DNA from: Cyanobacteria bacterium UBA9579
Lineage (GTDB): Bacteria > Cyanobacteriota > Vampirovibrionia > Gastranaerophilales > UBA9579
Length of the DNA stretch: 14,458 nucleotides
Direction: 5' to 3'
NCBI GenBank assembly: GCA_003499585.1
Contig: DNSU01000055.1
Coordinates: forward strand, 1 to 14,458
This document shows, piece after piece, positions 6,675 through 13,654 of this stretch (the first letter of the stretch is position 1; each line of letters opens with the position of its first letter). The translations under genes and the position numbers were made by a program. The notes under the pieces are model-generated. The model was not told where the DNA came from. It searched no databases and saw nothing but the letters and a program-made list of their open reading frames with translations.

Positions 6675-7523
6675 ATGGACAAAATTGTAGAAATAAGTTG
6701 TTTTAAACATATATATCCTGATAAAACCAGAATAGAACTCTGTGGAATTGAGTTTGTAGTAAACAGAGGAGAGAAGATTGCTGTTCTTGGCCCTAATGGT
6801 GGTGGTAAAACTACTTTAATCAGGCATATCCTTGGACTTCTAACTCCTTCTCATGGAGAAATTAAAGTTTTTGGAGTAAATCCTGCAACTGATTACGATA
6901 AAATTCGTGAAAGAATAGGTGTTGTTCTACAAAGTGTTGAAGAACAGCTTATCGGCCCTACTGTTCTTGATGATATTATGTTTTCACCTTTAAATTATGG
7001 TTATTCTAAAGCCGAAACTATTGAGATGACAAATAAAATAATGGAGTGCCTTGCCATTACGCATTTAAAAGATAAAATCATTCATTATTTATCAGGTGGA
7101 GAAAAAAGAAAAGTTGCCCTTGCAGGTGCATTAGTTCTAAATCCTGAATTATTAGTGTTAGATGAGCCATTTTCAGGACTAGATCTTAAATCTCAAAGAG
7201 AATTGATAGAGTTAATTAATAAAATCTCACAAGAAAGAGGCATAAGCGTTGTAATATCTACCCATGATGTAGAATTAGTATCAGAATTTGCCGATACAAT
7301 GTATTTGATTTCGTCAAAAAAAGGAATCTCCAAAAAGGGCACACCGCAGGAAATTTTAAATCTTAATGAGGAGCTTAAAAACTTCAATCTTGATGAACCA
7401 GATATAGTGAAATTATTCAGACTTTTAAAAGAACAGGGCTGTGACCTTGGAAATCCTATAACAGTAGAAGACGCAACAAAAATCCTGTCAGAAAACTTAA
7501 AACAAACTGTTAAAAACATATAA
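6675..7523 (+). CDS. cbiO: Cobalt/nickel ECF transporter ATP-binding protein CbiO
   Basis: CbiO is the ATPase that drives metal import with CbiM and CbiQ on the cytoplasmic face. All ABC motifs are intact in its 282 residues: Walker A GPNGGGKT (39-46), Q-loop Gln86, signature LSGGE (139-143), Walker B LLVLDEP (159-165) with catalytic Glu164, D-loop SGLD, and H-loop His197 in STHD. The C-terminal 60 residues beyond the nucleotide-binding domain fit the CbiO/EcfA regulatory tail. Only one ATPase gene is present, so the active dimer is probably a homodimer. The start ATG follows the cbiQ stop by a single base. No standard terminator is seen right after the stop; repeat-rich DNA begins about 25 bp on. 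Confidence 0.93.
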   Translation: MDKIVEISCFKHIYPDKTRIELCGIEFVVNRGEKIAVLGPNGGGKTTLIRHILGLLTPSHGEIKVFGVNPATDYDKIRERIGVVLQSVEEQLIGPTVLDDIMFSPLNYGYSKAETIEMTNKIMECLAITHLKDKIIHYLSGGEKRKVALAGALVLNPELLVLDEPFSGLDLKSQRELIELINKISQERGISVVISTHDVELVSEFADTMYLISSKKGISKKGTPQEILNLNEELKNFNLDEPDIVKLFRLLKEQGCDLGNPITVEDATKILSENLKQTVKNI

Positions 7524-7624
7524 TTAAATATTTTGAGTAACGTCCTATTGTCATTCTGAGTGAAGCGAAGAATCTTAATATCTCCGTACTATCATCCTGA
7601 ATGAAATGAAGTCCAGGGTAGAAA

Positions 7625-7688
7625 AGTAGGGTGGGGATTTGATTTAAGCATAGCTTCTATACTACAATCTAACTTCTTCCCCACCAGC
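7625..7688. repeat. GTAGGGTGGG element, copy 1
   Basis: A 64-bp unit bounded by AGTAGGGTGGGGATTTG and TTCCCCACCAGC, whose GGTGGGG and CCCCACC ends are inverted repeats. A second unit with the same ends and almost the same length (63 bp) lies at 9314-9376, while the interiors differ. The pattern is that of a small dispersed palindromic repeat. Confidence 0.55.
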
Positions 7689-7703
7689 GCTAAGTTAGAA
7701 AAA

Positions 7704-7729
7704 TTTGATGGGCACACCTGCCCATCAAA
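7704..7729 (-). terminator. Hairpin, possible minus-strand terminator
   Basis: TTTGATGGGC (7704-7713) and GCCCATCAAA (7720-7729) pair perfectly around a 6-nt loop. The T-run follows the stem on the minus strand only (AAAAA at about 7699-7703), where no gene ends nearby, so it may simply belong to the adjacent repeat. Confidence 0.35.
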
Positions 7730-7840
7730 ACACAGCATTTATATAAATTTAAATTTTAATTACGATTTGCAATTTAAATGCTTAAGCAAACCGATAAACG
7801 GGCATAATAATATTGATCGTGAAAATTAAAGGGGGTAAAA

Positions 7841-7954
7841 ATGGAAGAATATCTCGTACATATGATCAATTTAATAGTAATTGCTTTCACTGCTTTTGTA
7901 ATTATCCCAACAATTGTTGAACAGACCAATAAAAACCTGAAAAAGCATCATTAG
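7841..7954 (+). CDS. 37-residue single-helix membrane peptide
   Basis: This short frame starts with ATG behind a strong AAAGGGGGT ribosome site (4-8 nt upstream) and ends with TAG. The peptide begins MEEYLVHMIN, crosses the membrane once with LIVIAFTAFVIIPTIV (about 11-26), and ends in a polar, basic tail, EQTNKNLKKHH. This is the layout of small bacterial inner-membrane peptides. They may be accessory subunits, regulators, or type I toxin-like peptides, and none of these is shown by the sequence. The gene lies alone in a repeat-filled gap between cbiO and a secreted-protein gene, 317 bp after cbiO. The good ribosome site and the clean hydrophobic/charged pattern are the reasons to take it as real. 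No homologue is recognised. Confidence 0.55.
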   Translation: MEEYLVHMINLIVIAFTAFVIIPTIVEQTNKNLKKHH

Positions 7955-8214
7955 GATATATTTAAGTCAGATAGGAATGCTAAAAGCGGGATAGATCTAA
8001 TCCGCTTCTAGATATTAACAGTTATAATCGCACTGTTATCGCTATAAACGATGCACTGTTATTCTTAATGCAGTGGAGAATCCTAATATTACACTCTTGT
8101 CATCCTGGACTCGATCCGGGATCTATCCGTATGTCATTATTTATTTTTAGTTTGAATCAAAAAATGGTCTTATATATAATAAAATCTGTATAATTAACTT
8201 TAAGTGAATAAAAC
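7955..8214. other. Gap with direct repeats and dispersed-repeat debris
   Basis: An imperfect hairpin with an AAGCGG/CCGCTT stem follows the 37-codon gene at about 7985-8008. GCACTGTTAT occurs twice in direct order (8030-8039 and 8053-8062). At about 8076-8130 lies another fragment of the dispersed repeat: GAGAATCCTAATATT, then CTTGTCATCCTG and GATCCGGGATC. The promoter of the next gene follows at 8152-8180. Confidence 0.5.
8152..8180 (+). promoter_or_regulatory. Sigma70-type promoter for the secreted protein gene
   Basis: TTGAAT (8152-8157) and a perfect TATAAT (8175-8180) are separated by exactly 17 bp. The implied start near 8187 gives a leader of about 28 nt before the GTG at 8215. Confidence 0.6.
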
Positions 8215-8973
8215 GTGATTAAGAACCTTGGTTTAATTATTTATATATTTATACTTAGCACTTTCCCTGCTTTAGCTCAGCAGCAAGAAAAAGAAAGTTG
8301 TTCTAAGGTGAATCAGGAAATTATTTCTTGTAATAAAGTCAATAATAATGAAATCTGTAATAATATTCAAATTGTAAAAACTAAAAATTTTCTAAAGAGT
8401 TATTTAGACGATAATTATAATGCTTACAATGTTCTGATTAAAAACAACAATAATATTCCAATAACAATAAAATATATATCCCTGATAGCACCGGAAAGAG
8501 CTATATATTGGGAAAAATACTATCGAGAAAGGTTATATAATTCAAATGCTAAAATATTAGTTTTAAAGCCGTTATTTGGGCCTTTAGCGTCATTATCATT
8601 GCCTCTAATTCCTTTAATGTCCTATGATTGTAATAAATCAAAAGGTTCTAAGATAATACATTATTTAAAAGGAGTTTTATACTCACAGTATATCTTTATT
8701 GTAAAGCCCATAACAACTATTATTGCGACGCCATATTTGGCTGTATCTGATAAAATTGCCGATAAAAAAGCAAAGCAGGAAGCCACAAAATTTACAGATG
8801 TACAATTACCAGTAACTCTAAACCCTAATGATACAATGAACTTGTTAATTCTAATAAGTCAGGGTATAAGACAATCTTATGATGAAAAACAACCTGCAAT
8901 ATCGAAGACAGAGCCTTTAACTGTACATTTTCAAACTGTGAACCATTCTGATATTTATGTAAAAAATAAATAA
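8215..8973 (+). CDS. Secreted/periplasmic protein of unknown function
   Basis: The gene encodes 252 residues starting with GTG at 8215; the upstream GTG at 8204 meets a stop after three codons, and no ATG is near. The ribosome site is weak. Residues 1-21 form a clear Sec signal peptide: Lys3, a hydrophobic core, and a PALA end for cleavage before QQQ. The mature N-terminus has spaced cysteines at 29, 39 and 48, and a fourth at about 138, so disulfides are possible. The protein is rich in Asn, Lys and Ile. Two hydrophobic stretches (about 113-136 and 158-175) could be membrane-associated or buried. I recognise no domain. It sits alone between two repeat-filled gaps with its own promoter, which suits an accessory or lineage-specific gene. 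Confidence 0.75.
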   Translation: MIKNLGLIIYIFILSTFPALAQQQEKESCSKVNQEIISCNKVNNNEICNNIQIVKTKNFLKSYLDDNYNAYNVLIKNNNNIPITIKYISLIAPERAIYWEKYYRERLYNSNAKILVLKPLFGPLASLSLPLIPLMSYDCNKSKGSKIIHYLKGVLYSQYIFIVKPITTIIATPYLAVSDKIADKKAKQEATKFTDVQLPVTLNPNDTMNLLILISQGIRQSYDEKQPAISKTEPLTVHFQTVNHSDIYVKNK

Positions 8974-9010
8974 TTTGCTAGAGTTTGTAGATTGCACACT
9001 GTACACTTTT

Positions 9011-9052
9011 AAATTGGAGCCAAATGGCTACAATTTGTGGCCATTCGGCCAC
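9011..9052. repeat. Two adjoining hairpins after the secreted-protein gene
   Basis: AAATTGGAGCC (9011-9021) pairs with GGCTACAATTT (9026-9036) with one mismatch. Directly next to it GTGGCC (9037-9042) pairs with GGCCAC (9047-9052). The cores GCC-AAATGGC and, on the other strand, GCC-GAATGGC are alike, so one may be an inverted copy of the other. They lie 38 bp past the stop at 8973 and may mark the mRNA 3' end, but there is no T-run. Confidence 0.45.
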
Positions 9053-9204
9053 TAAAATCTATGTTATACTAATAGAAATAATCCTCTTGTCATTCTGAGA
9101 TGACATAATCATTTTTATAAGTCCTCGATTCTTTCAGCATAGACTTAAATTTGTACGTTAGTACTGAAGAATCTTAATAATATTGCATTCTCTCCATATT
9201 ACAA

Positions 9205-9283
9205 TTATAAGCAGGTAATATTTATTCCGTCGCTGGAGATGCTAACGCATCTAGGCTCCTACATAAACATTACCTGCTTATAA
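9205..9283. repeat. 79-bp palindromic element with 15-bp inverted ends
   Basis: TTATAAGCAGGTAAT (9205-9219) and its exact complement (9269-9283) bound the unit; after one mismatch the stem continues for 5 bp (9221-9225 with 9263-9267). The centre holds another hairpin, GATGC-taac-GCATC (9238-9251). No coding capacity is present. It is likely a miniature element or structured intergenic repeat. Confidence 0.6.
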
Positions 9284-9313
9284 GCAAACTTATTGAAAAG
9301 CGAGAATTAGAAC

Positions 9314-9376
9314 AGTAGGGTGGGTATCTGTAATAATCATGATTAAATACAATGATCAAGCTACTTACCCACCAGC
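9314..9376. repeat. GTAGGGTGGG element, copy 2
   Basis: This unit is bounded by AGTAGGGTGGGTATCTG and CTTACCCACCAGC, with GGTGGGT and ACCCACC as its inverted ends. Ends and length match the unit at 7625-7688, while the interior is different. Confidence 0.55.
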
Positions 9377-9643
9377 ATGAATCGAAAAAGCCTATCAAAA
9401 TTGATTTTACCGAATAATATCCAAATAGACGCCAGTCAAAAACCCTGACAAATATTGAATTTCCAGAAATCAAAAAGGTGCAAAACAGGTGCAAAAGGGT
9501 TGCAAAAATCAAGATAAATTACATGAGAAAATAATGAAAAAAATATTTATAAATTATTAACTTTACTGCTTTTTTAGCATTTATTATATGGGATAATTCT
9601 ATTAGAAGATTAAATTATAAAGAAAATTAATTAATAAACGTTT

Positions 9644-12505
9644 ATGAGTGGATTAAAAGAATATATCGTTGTTCGTGGAGCAAATCAGCATAATTTAAAG
9701 AATGTAAGCCTGTCTATACCTAAAAACCAGCTTGTTGTCTTTACAGGGGTGAGCGGATCAGGCAAGAGCAGCCTTGCTTTTGATACGATATTCGCTGAAG
9801 GACAAAGAAGATACGTTGAAAGCTTAAGCGCATATGCAAGGCAATTTCTAGGACAGTTAAACAAACCTGATGTGGAAAGCATAGAGGGCTTAAGTCCTGC
9901 TATCTCTATAGATCAAAAGTCTACCAGTCATAACCCAAGATCTACAGTAGGCACTGTGACAGAGATTTATGACCATTTAAGATTGTTATTTGCAAGAATA
10001 GGCACGCCGCATTGTCCTGAATGCGGAGATGTAATTGCCCCGCAAACGGTTGATCAGATTGTTGATAGCATTTTAGCTCTTGGAGAAGGTACTAAAATTC
10101 AGATTATTTCTCCTATTATTAGAGGCAAGAAAGGAGAATATTCAAGCGTATTTAGTGAATTAAGGCAAGAAGGCTTTGTCAGAGTCAGGGTTGACGGGAA
10201 AGTTTATAACCTTGATGAAGATGATATAGAAATTGAAAAAAACAAGAAACACGATATTGATGTAGTCATAGATAGAATCATAGTAAAGGAAAGCTCAAGA
10301 TCAAGAATTGCAGAAAGTACCCAGACTGCATTAAAAAGATCTAACGGCCTTGTTACGGTAGATATAATTGATCAGAAAGAAATAATATTTTCTGAGAAAT
10401 TGGCATGCCATAATTGTAACTTAAGTTTTGATGAATTATCCCCCAGAATGTTTAGTTTTAACAGCCCATATGGCGCATGCCAGACTTGCAGCGGTTTAGG
10501 TGCTCATCTGGAAATATGCCCTGATCTGATTGTACCTGATGTTAGTAAATCCCTAAGAGGTGGAGCAATTTATCCGTGGGCGAGAACAGGGAATAAATAT
10601 TACGTAGATATTTTAACATCCGTTGCCGATCATTATGGAATGGAGATGGATACTTATTTTGAAAGTCTGTCAAAAGAGCATCAGGATATTATTTTATATG
10701 GCAGTAATGGTGAAAGAGTATGCTTTACTCACGATAATTTCAAAAAAACACGCAGAAAATCATATAAAGCATCATTTAAAGGAGTAATTCCTTACCTGAA
10801 AGAACGCTATGAAGGTTCTAATTCTGATATGGTAAGAGGCGAAATTGAAAAATATATGATGCAAATCCCCTGCCCTGCCTGTCATGGAGCAAGATTAAAG
10901 GAGTTTTCTCTGGCTGTTAAGGTTGGTGATAAATCTATTGATCAGGTTTGCAATATGTCTATTACCGATAGCCATGAATTTATTTCATCGTTATTTTTGA
11001 CTTTAAGTGACCATCAACTGGCTATTGTGAAACAGCTTTTAATGGAAATTAGAGAAAGACTAAGATTTCTAATAGATGTTGGTCTTAATTATCTTACTTT
11101 GCATAGAACAGCAGGAACTCTTTCCGGTGGTGAATCCCAGAGAATCAGACTGGCTACTCAAATTGGATCAGGCTTGTCCGGTGTTCTGTATGTTCTTGAT
11201 GAACCCAGTATTGGACTGCATCAGGTGAATAATGAGCAGCTTTTTAATACGCTGACCAGATTAAGAAATCTTGGAAATACTCTGATAGTGGTAGAACATG
11301 ATGAAGAAACGATAAGACGAGCGGATTGGGTAGTAGATATTGGCCCAAGAGCTGGTGTTCATGGCGGTGAAATTGTCGCTGAGGGTACTCCGCTTGATAT
11401 TGAAGATGCTAAAAATTCTATTACGGGGCAGTATTTGCGTGGAGCAAAATCCATTAAGATTCCAGAAGACGAAAGAGAAGGCAATGGCAACTTTTTGAGT
11501 ATTATTGACGCTCATAAAAATAACTTAAAAAACTTAAACCTTGATATTCCTTTAGGGAAATTCGTATGTGTTACAGGAGTTAGTGGTTCAGGTAAATCTA
11601 GTCTGATATTTGATCTTTTGCACCCGTATGCAAAGCATAAATTAAGAGGAAATTCACCAAAACCTCAAGGCGTAAAATCGATAAAAGGGTTTGAGAATAT
11701 AGATAAAATCATCGATATAGACCAAAGCCCGATTGGCAGAACTCCAAGAAGTAATCCTGTAACTTATACAGGAACTTTTGATCATATAAGAGAATTATTT
11801 TCATTGACTAATGAAGCAAAAGTAAGAGGGTATCAACCCGGCAGATTTAGCTTCAATGTAAAAGGCGGAAGATGTGAGGCATGCCAGGGAGATGGAATCA
11901 TAAAAATCGAGATGAACTTCCTTCCTGATGTATATATTCCGTGTGAAATATGCAGAGGAGCCAGATATAACAGGGAAACTCTTGAAGTTAAATATAAAGG
12001 CAAATCCATCTCAGATGTTCTCAATATGACGGTAGAAGAAGCTCTTGATTTCTTCAAAAATATTAATAAAATTGCAAATAAACTGCAAACCCTTTATGAT
12101 GTGGGACTTGATTATATAAAATTAGGCCAGAGTTCAACTACCCTTTCAGGTGGAGAAGCACAAAGGGTAAAACTTGCATCGGAACTGAATAAAAGAAGTA
12201 CAGGCAAGACATTGTATCTTCTTGATGAGCCTTCAGTAGGTCTTCACTGGGCTGATCTTGAGAAACTGCTTGAGATTTTAAATAGGCTTGTAGATTCTGG
12301 TAACACAGTACTAGTGATTGAACATAACCTTGATGTTATAAAAGTTGCCGATCAGGTAATTGATCTTGGCCCTGAAGGCGGAGATGCAGGTGGCATGATA
12401 ATAGCTCAGGATAAGCCTGAAAAAGTTGCACAAGTCGAAAATTCCTATACTGGCAGATATCTTAAAAAGATATTCAGTTCGAATTTGCATCTAGCAAAGC
12501 CTTAG
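9644..12505 (+). CDS. uvrA: Excinuclease ABC subunit A
   Basis: UvrA is the damage-sensing ATPase of nucleotide excision repair; with UvrB it finds bulky DNA lesions and hands them on for cutting by UvrC. At 953 residues it is full length. There are two ABC modules. The first has Walker [10 protein letters not shown] at 35-43 and later [13 protein letters not shown] and [12 protein letters not shown]. The second has GVSGSGKSS at 645-653, [13 protein letters not shown] and [12 protein letters not shown]. Zinc-binding cysteine pairs are seen as CPECG (about 124), CHNC and CQTC flanking the DNA-binding insert, CPAC, and CEAC/CEIC in the C-terminal finger. The family segments [14 protein letters not shown] and [20 protein letters not shown] are intact. 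The ATG at 9644 has no good ribosome site but begins the conserved N-terminus. It is transcribed alone and is followed by a strong hairpin terminator. No SOS box was found. Confidence 0.98.
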   Translation: MSGLKEYIVVRGANQHNLKNVSLSIPKNQLVVFTGVSGSGKSSLAFDTIFAEGQRRYVESLSAYARQFLGQLNKPDVESIEGLSPAISIDQKSTSHNPRSTVGTVTEIYDHLRLLFARIGTPHCPECGDVIAPQTVDQIVDSILALGEGTKIQIISPIIRGKKGEYSSVFSELRQEGFVRVRVDGKVYNLDEDDIEIEKNKKHDIDVVIDRIIVKESSRSRIAESTQTALKRSNGLVTVDIIDQKEIIFSEKLACHNCNLSFDELSPRMFSFNSPYGACQTCSGLGAHLEICPDLIVPDVSKSLRGGAIYPWARTGNKYYVDILTSVADHYGMEMDTYFESLSKEHQDIILYGSNGERVCFTHDNFKKTRRKSYKASFKGVIPYLKERYEGSNSDMVRGEIEKYMMQIPCPACHGARLKEFSLAVKVGDKSIDQVCNMSITDSHEFISSLFLTLSDHQLAIVKQLLMEIRERLRFLIDVGLNYLTLHRTAGTLSGGESQRIRLATQIGSGLSGVLYVLDEPSIGLHQVNNEQLFNTLTRLRNLGNTLIVVEHDEETIRRADWVVDIGPRAGVHGGEIVAEGTPLDIEDAKNSITGQYLRGAKSIKIPEDEREGNGNFLSIIDAHKNNLKNLNLDIPLGKFVCVTGVSGSGKSSLIFDLLHPYAKHKLRGNSPKPQGVKSIKGFENIDKIIDIDQSPIGRTPRSNPVTYTGTFDHIRELFSLTNEAKVRGYQPGRFSFNVKGGRCEACQGDGIIKIEMNFLPDVYIPCEICRGARYNRETLEVKYKGKSISDVLNMTVEEALDFFKNINKIANKLQTLYDVGLDYIKLGQSSTTLSGGEAQRVKLASELNKRSTGKTLYLLDEPSVGLHWADLEKLLEILNRLVDSGNTVLVIEHNLDVIKVADQVIDLGPEGGDAGGMIIAQDKPEKVAQVENSYTGRYLKKIFSSNLHLAKP

Positions 12506-12525
12506 TAGATAATAGTTTAGATTTT

Positions 12526-12577
12526 AATGAACAAATAAATCAGGTTGAGCTCCCTTGACCTGTTTTATTTATTCATT
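12526..12577 (+). terminator. Long terminator hairpin after uvrA
   Basis: A 20-bp stem with two mismatches (12526-12545 with 12558-12577; core CAGGT/ACCTG) has a 12-nt loop and A/T-rich outer arms, the 3' arm carrying TTTTATTTATT. It starts 21 bp after the uvrA stop. Confidence 0.7.
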
Positions 12578-12608
12578 CTAAGTTTATAGCTTTATTCTTA
12601 ATACTACG

Positions 12609-12637
12609 TTCACATTTATCGCCTTACGTTGTATCAT
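12609..12637 (+). promoter_or_regulatory. Sigma70-type promoter of the PilZ operon
   Basis: TTCACA (12609-12614) and TATCAT (12632-12637) each match five of six consensus bases and are 17 bp apart. The expected start near 12644 gives a leader of about 32 nt before the ATG at 12676. Confidence 0.55.
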
Positions 12638-12675
12638 TAGAATAATACACACATTTACAATTAAAGAGTTATTTT

Positions 12676-13299
12676 ATGGAAATTAGTATGGATTTCTTAA
12701 AAAATAATCAAGAATTAAAAGTAATACCAACTGAAATCAAGGGGATATCTAACGGAGTTGTTAAAGAGATTACCCCTCCGGGTTTTATTGTTCAATTAAA
12801 TAATGTTGACAAGGATTTGCTGAAAATAGGTGATAATGTAGAAGTAATTGTTCCTATAAATAACTGCCTTATCAGATTTGAATCAAAGATAAACAGTGTT
12901 GAAACCAATTTTGTTACTTTCTCGTTGCCAAATAAATTTAGACGTATCCAAAGAAGAGAATATACCAGAGTGAATGTAAATATCCCGGTTAAACTCAGAG
13001 AATTAAATGCTTCTACAGGTGTTGATTCTATTATGCAGGATCTTAGCGGTGGTGGCATGAGGTTAATTTCTGATAAAGGGTTTGATATTAATAGCTTATT
13101 AGAAGCTGATTTTAAGATCCTTGCCAGAAAAGATATAAAAACTATGCTTAAAATCTTAAGAATAAACAAATTGAACGATAAAGAATACACTTTAGCAGGG
13201 GAATTTAAGGAAATTTCCAACATCGATAAAACTGCAATAATTCAATTATGTTTTAAAAGACAATTAGAGATTAAGTCTAAGGAACTTAAGACTGATTAA
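12676..13299 (+). CDS. PilZ-domain cyclic-di-GMP receptor protein
   Basis: The 207-residue cytoplasmic protein has two parts. Residues 15-85 form a beta-rich N-terminal region like the YcgR-N/PilZN domain. The PilZ domain follows, with the arginine motif RRIQRREYTR (89-98; RxxxR at 94-98) and D-x-S-x-x-G at 122-127 (DLSGGG). Both motifs contact cyclic-di-GMP in known PilZ proteins, so binding is expected to be intact. YcgR-like proteins slow flagella or change surface behaviour when the second messenger is high; which output applies here is inference. The start ATG lies 7 nt after AAAGAG; a second in-frame ATG four codons on lacks a better site. It leads a plus-strand operon with a small membrane protein and a HAMP sensor gene. 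Confidence 0.88.
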   Translation: MEISMDFLKNNQELKVIPTEIKGISNGVVKEITPPGFIVQLNNVDKDLLKIGDNVEVIVPINNCLIRFESKINSVETNFVTFSLPNKFRRIQRREYTRVNVNIPVKLRELNASTGVDSIMQDLSGGGMRLISDKGFDINSLLEADFKILARKDIKTMLKILRINKLNDKEYTLAGEFKEISNIDKTAIIQLCFKRQLEIKSKELKTD

Positions 13300-13320
13300 T
13301 TCACTTAGGAGGTGATTTTT

Positions 13321-13614
13321 ATCCAACTTGCAGGTAAATTTGCTGGCTTATTTTCAAGTAGTACTTTCTTAATAATCGGATCTATAGTACTATTAAAAGC
13401 AATGTCTCTGGATTATGCAGTAGTATTAAATGCCTGTAAATGGAGTTTTGCAGCTGCCTCTGTAGCTGGTTTAATCGGGTATCATATGGGCAAAATATTT
13501 GAAAAATCAAATTATACGCACGATAAACCTACTCCTGTCAAGAAAAATCAGGATCTTTTAATTGATGATATTTTGGATAATGATCTTGATGGGCTTGATG
13601 ATGAAGCTGAATAA
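13321..13614 (+). CDS. Small two-helix membrane protein, probable AUC start
   Basis: The frame is open from GTG 13312 to TAA 13614. However, the GTG lies inside a perfect ribosome site, AGGAGGTGAT (13307-13316), and has no such site of its own. The codon at the ideal distance is ATC at 13321, 8 nt after GGAGG, so I place the start there (97 residues; 100 if GTG is used). Two hydrophobic helices span roughly codons 10-25 and 35-57 (LIIGSIVLLK; SFAAASVAGLIGYHMG). A basic linker and a strongly acidic tail ending LIDDILDNDLDGLDDEAE follow. No family is recognised. The gene begins 12-21 bp after the PilZ gene stop and ends 40 bp before the HAMP sensor gene, so it belongs to the same operon. It may be a membrane adaptor, but its role is unknown. 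Confidence 0.7.
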   Translation: MQLAGKFAGLFSSSTFLIIGSIVLLKAMSLDYAVVLNACKWSFAAASVAGLIGYHMGKIFEKSNYTHDKPTPVKKNQDLLIDDILDNDLDGLDDEAE

Positions 13615-13654
13615 GTGTTAAAATCAGGTTATTGTTATACGGGTAAAGAGTAAA

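Larger units (their letters stand above)
7524..7840. other. Repeat-rich gap after cbiO
   Basis: In order this gap holds: a copy of the dispersed TTGTCATTCTGAG..GAAGAATCTTAATA repeat (about 7547-7580); a diverged piece, CATCCTGAATGAA, near 7593; a GTAGGGTGGG..CCCACCAGC element (7625-7688); and a 10-bp hairpin (7704-7729). The leader of the 37-codon gene follows. No coding region was found before 7841. Confidence 0.6.
8974..9643. other. Repeat- and hairpin-rich gap before uvrA
   Basis: In order this gap holds: two adjoining hairpins (9011-9052); a dispersed-repeat fragment with TTGTCATTCTGAG at about 9088 and GAAGAATCTTAATA at about 9167; a 79-bp palindromic element (9205-9283); the second GTAGGGTGGG element (9314-9376); and about 260 bp of AT-rich DNA that leads into uvrA. 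A weak promoter candidate for uvrA is TTTACT (9562) 17 bp before TATATG (9585). No LexA-type box was recognised. Confidence 0.5.

Noticed and set aside
9270..9512. 80-codon minus-strand frame before uvrA
   Set aside because: It is built from the palindromic element and the GTAGGGTGGG repeat, with no ribosome site.
9534..9630. Possible tiny membrane peptide gene starting MKKIF
   Set aside because: The frame stops after eight codons; the hydrophobic stretch (FTAFLAFIIW) is in another frame, and adding or removing one base in the A7 run does not join them cleanly.
12792..13223. 143-codon frame antisense to the PilZ gene
   Set aside because: It is a shadow frame: the plus-strand frame has intact PilZ motifs, a promoter and a ribosome site.
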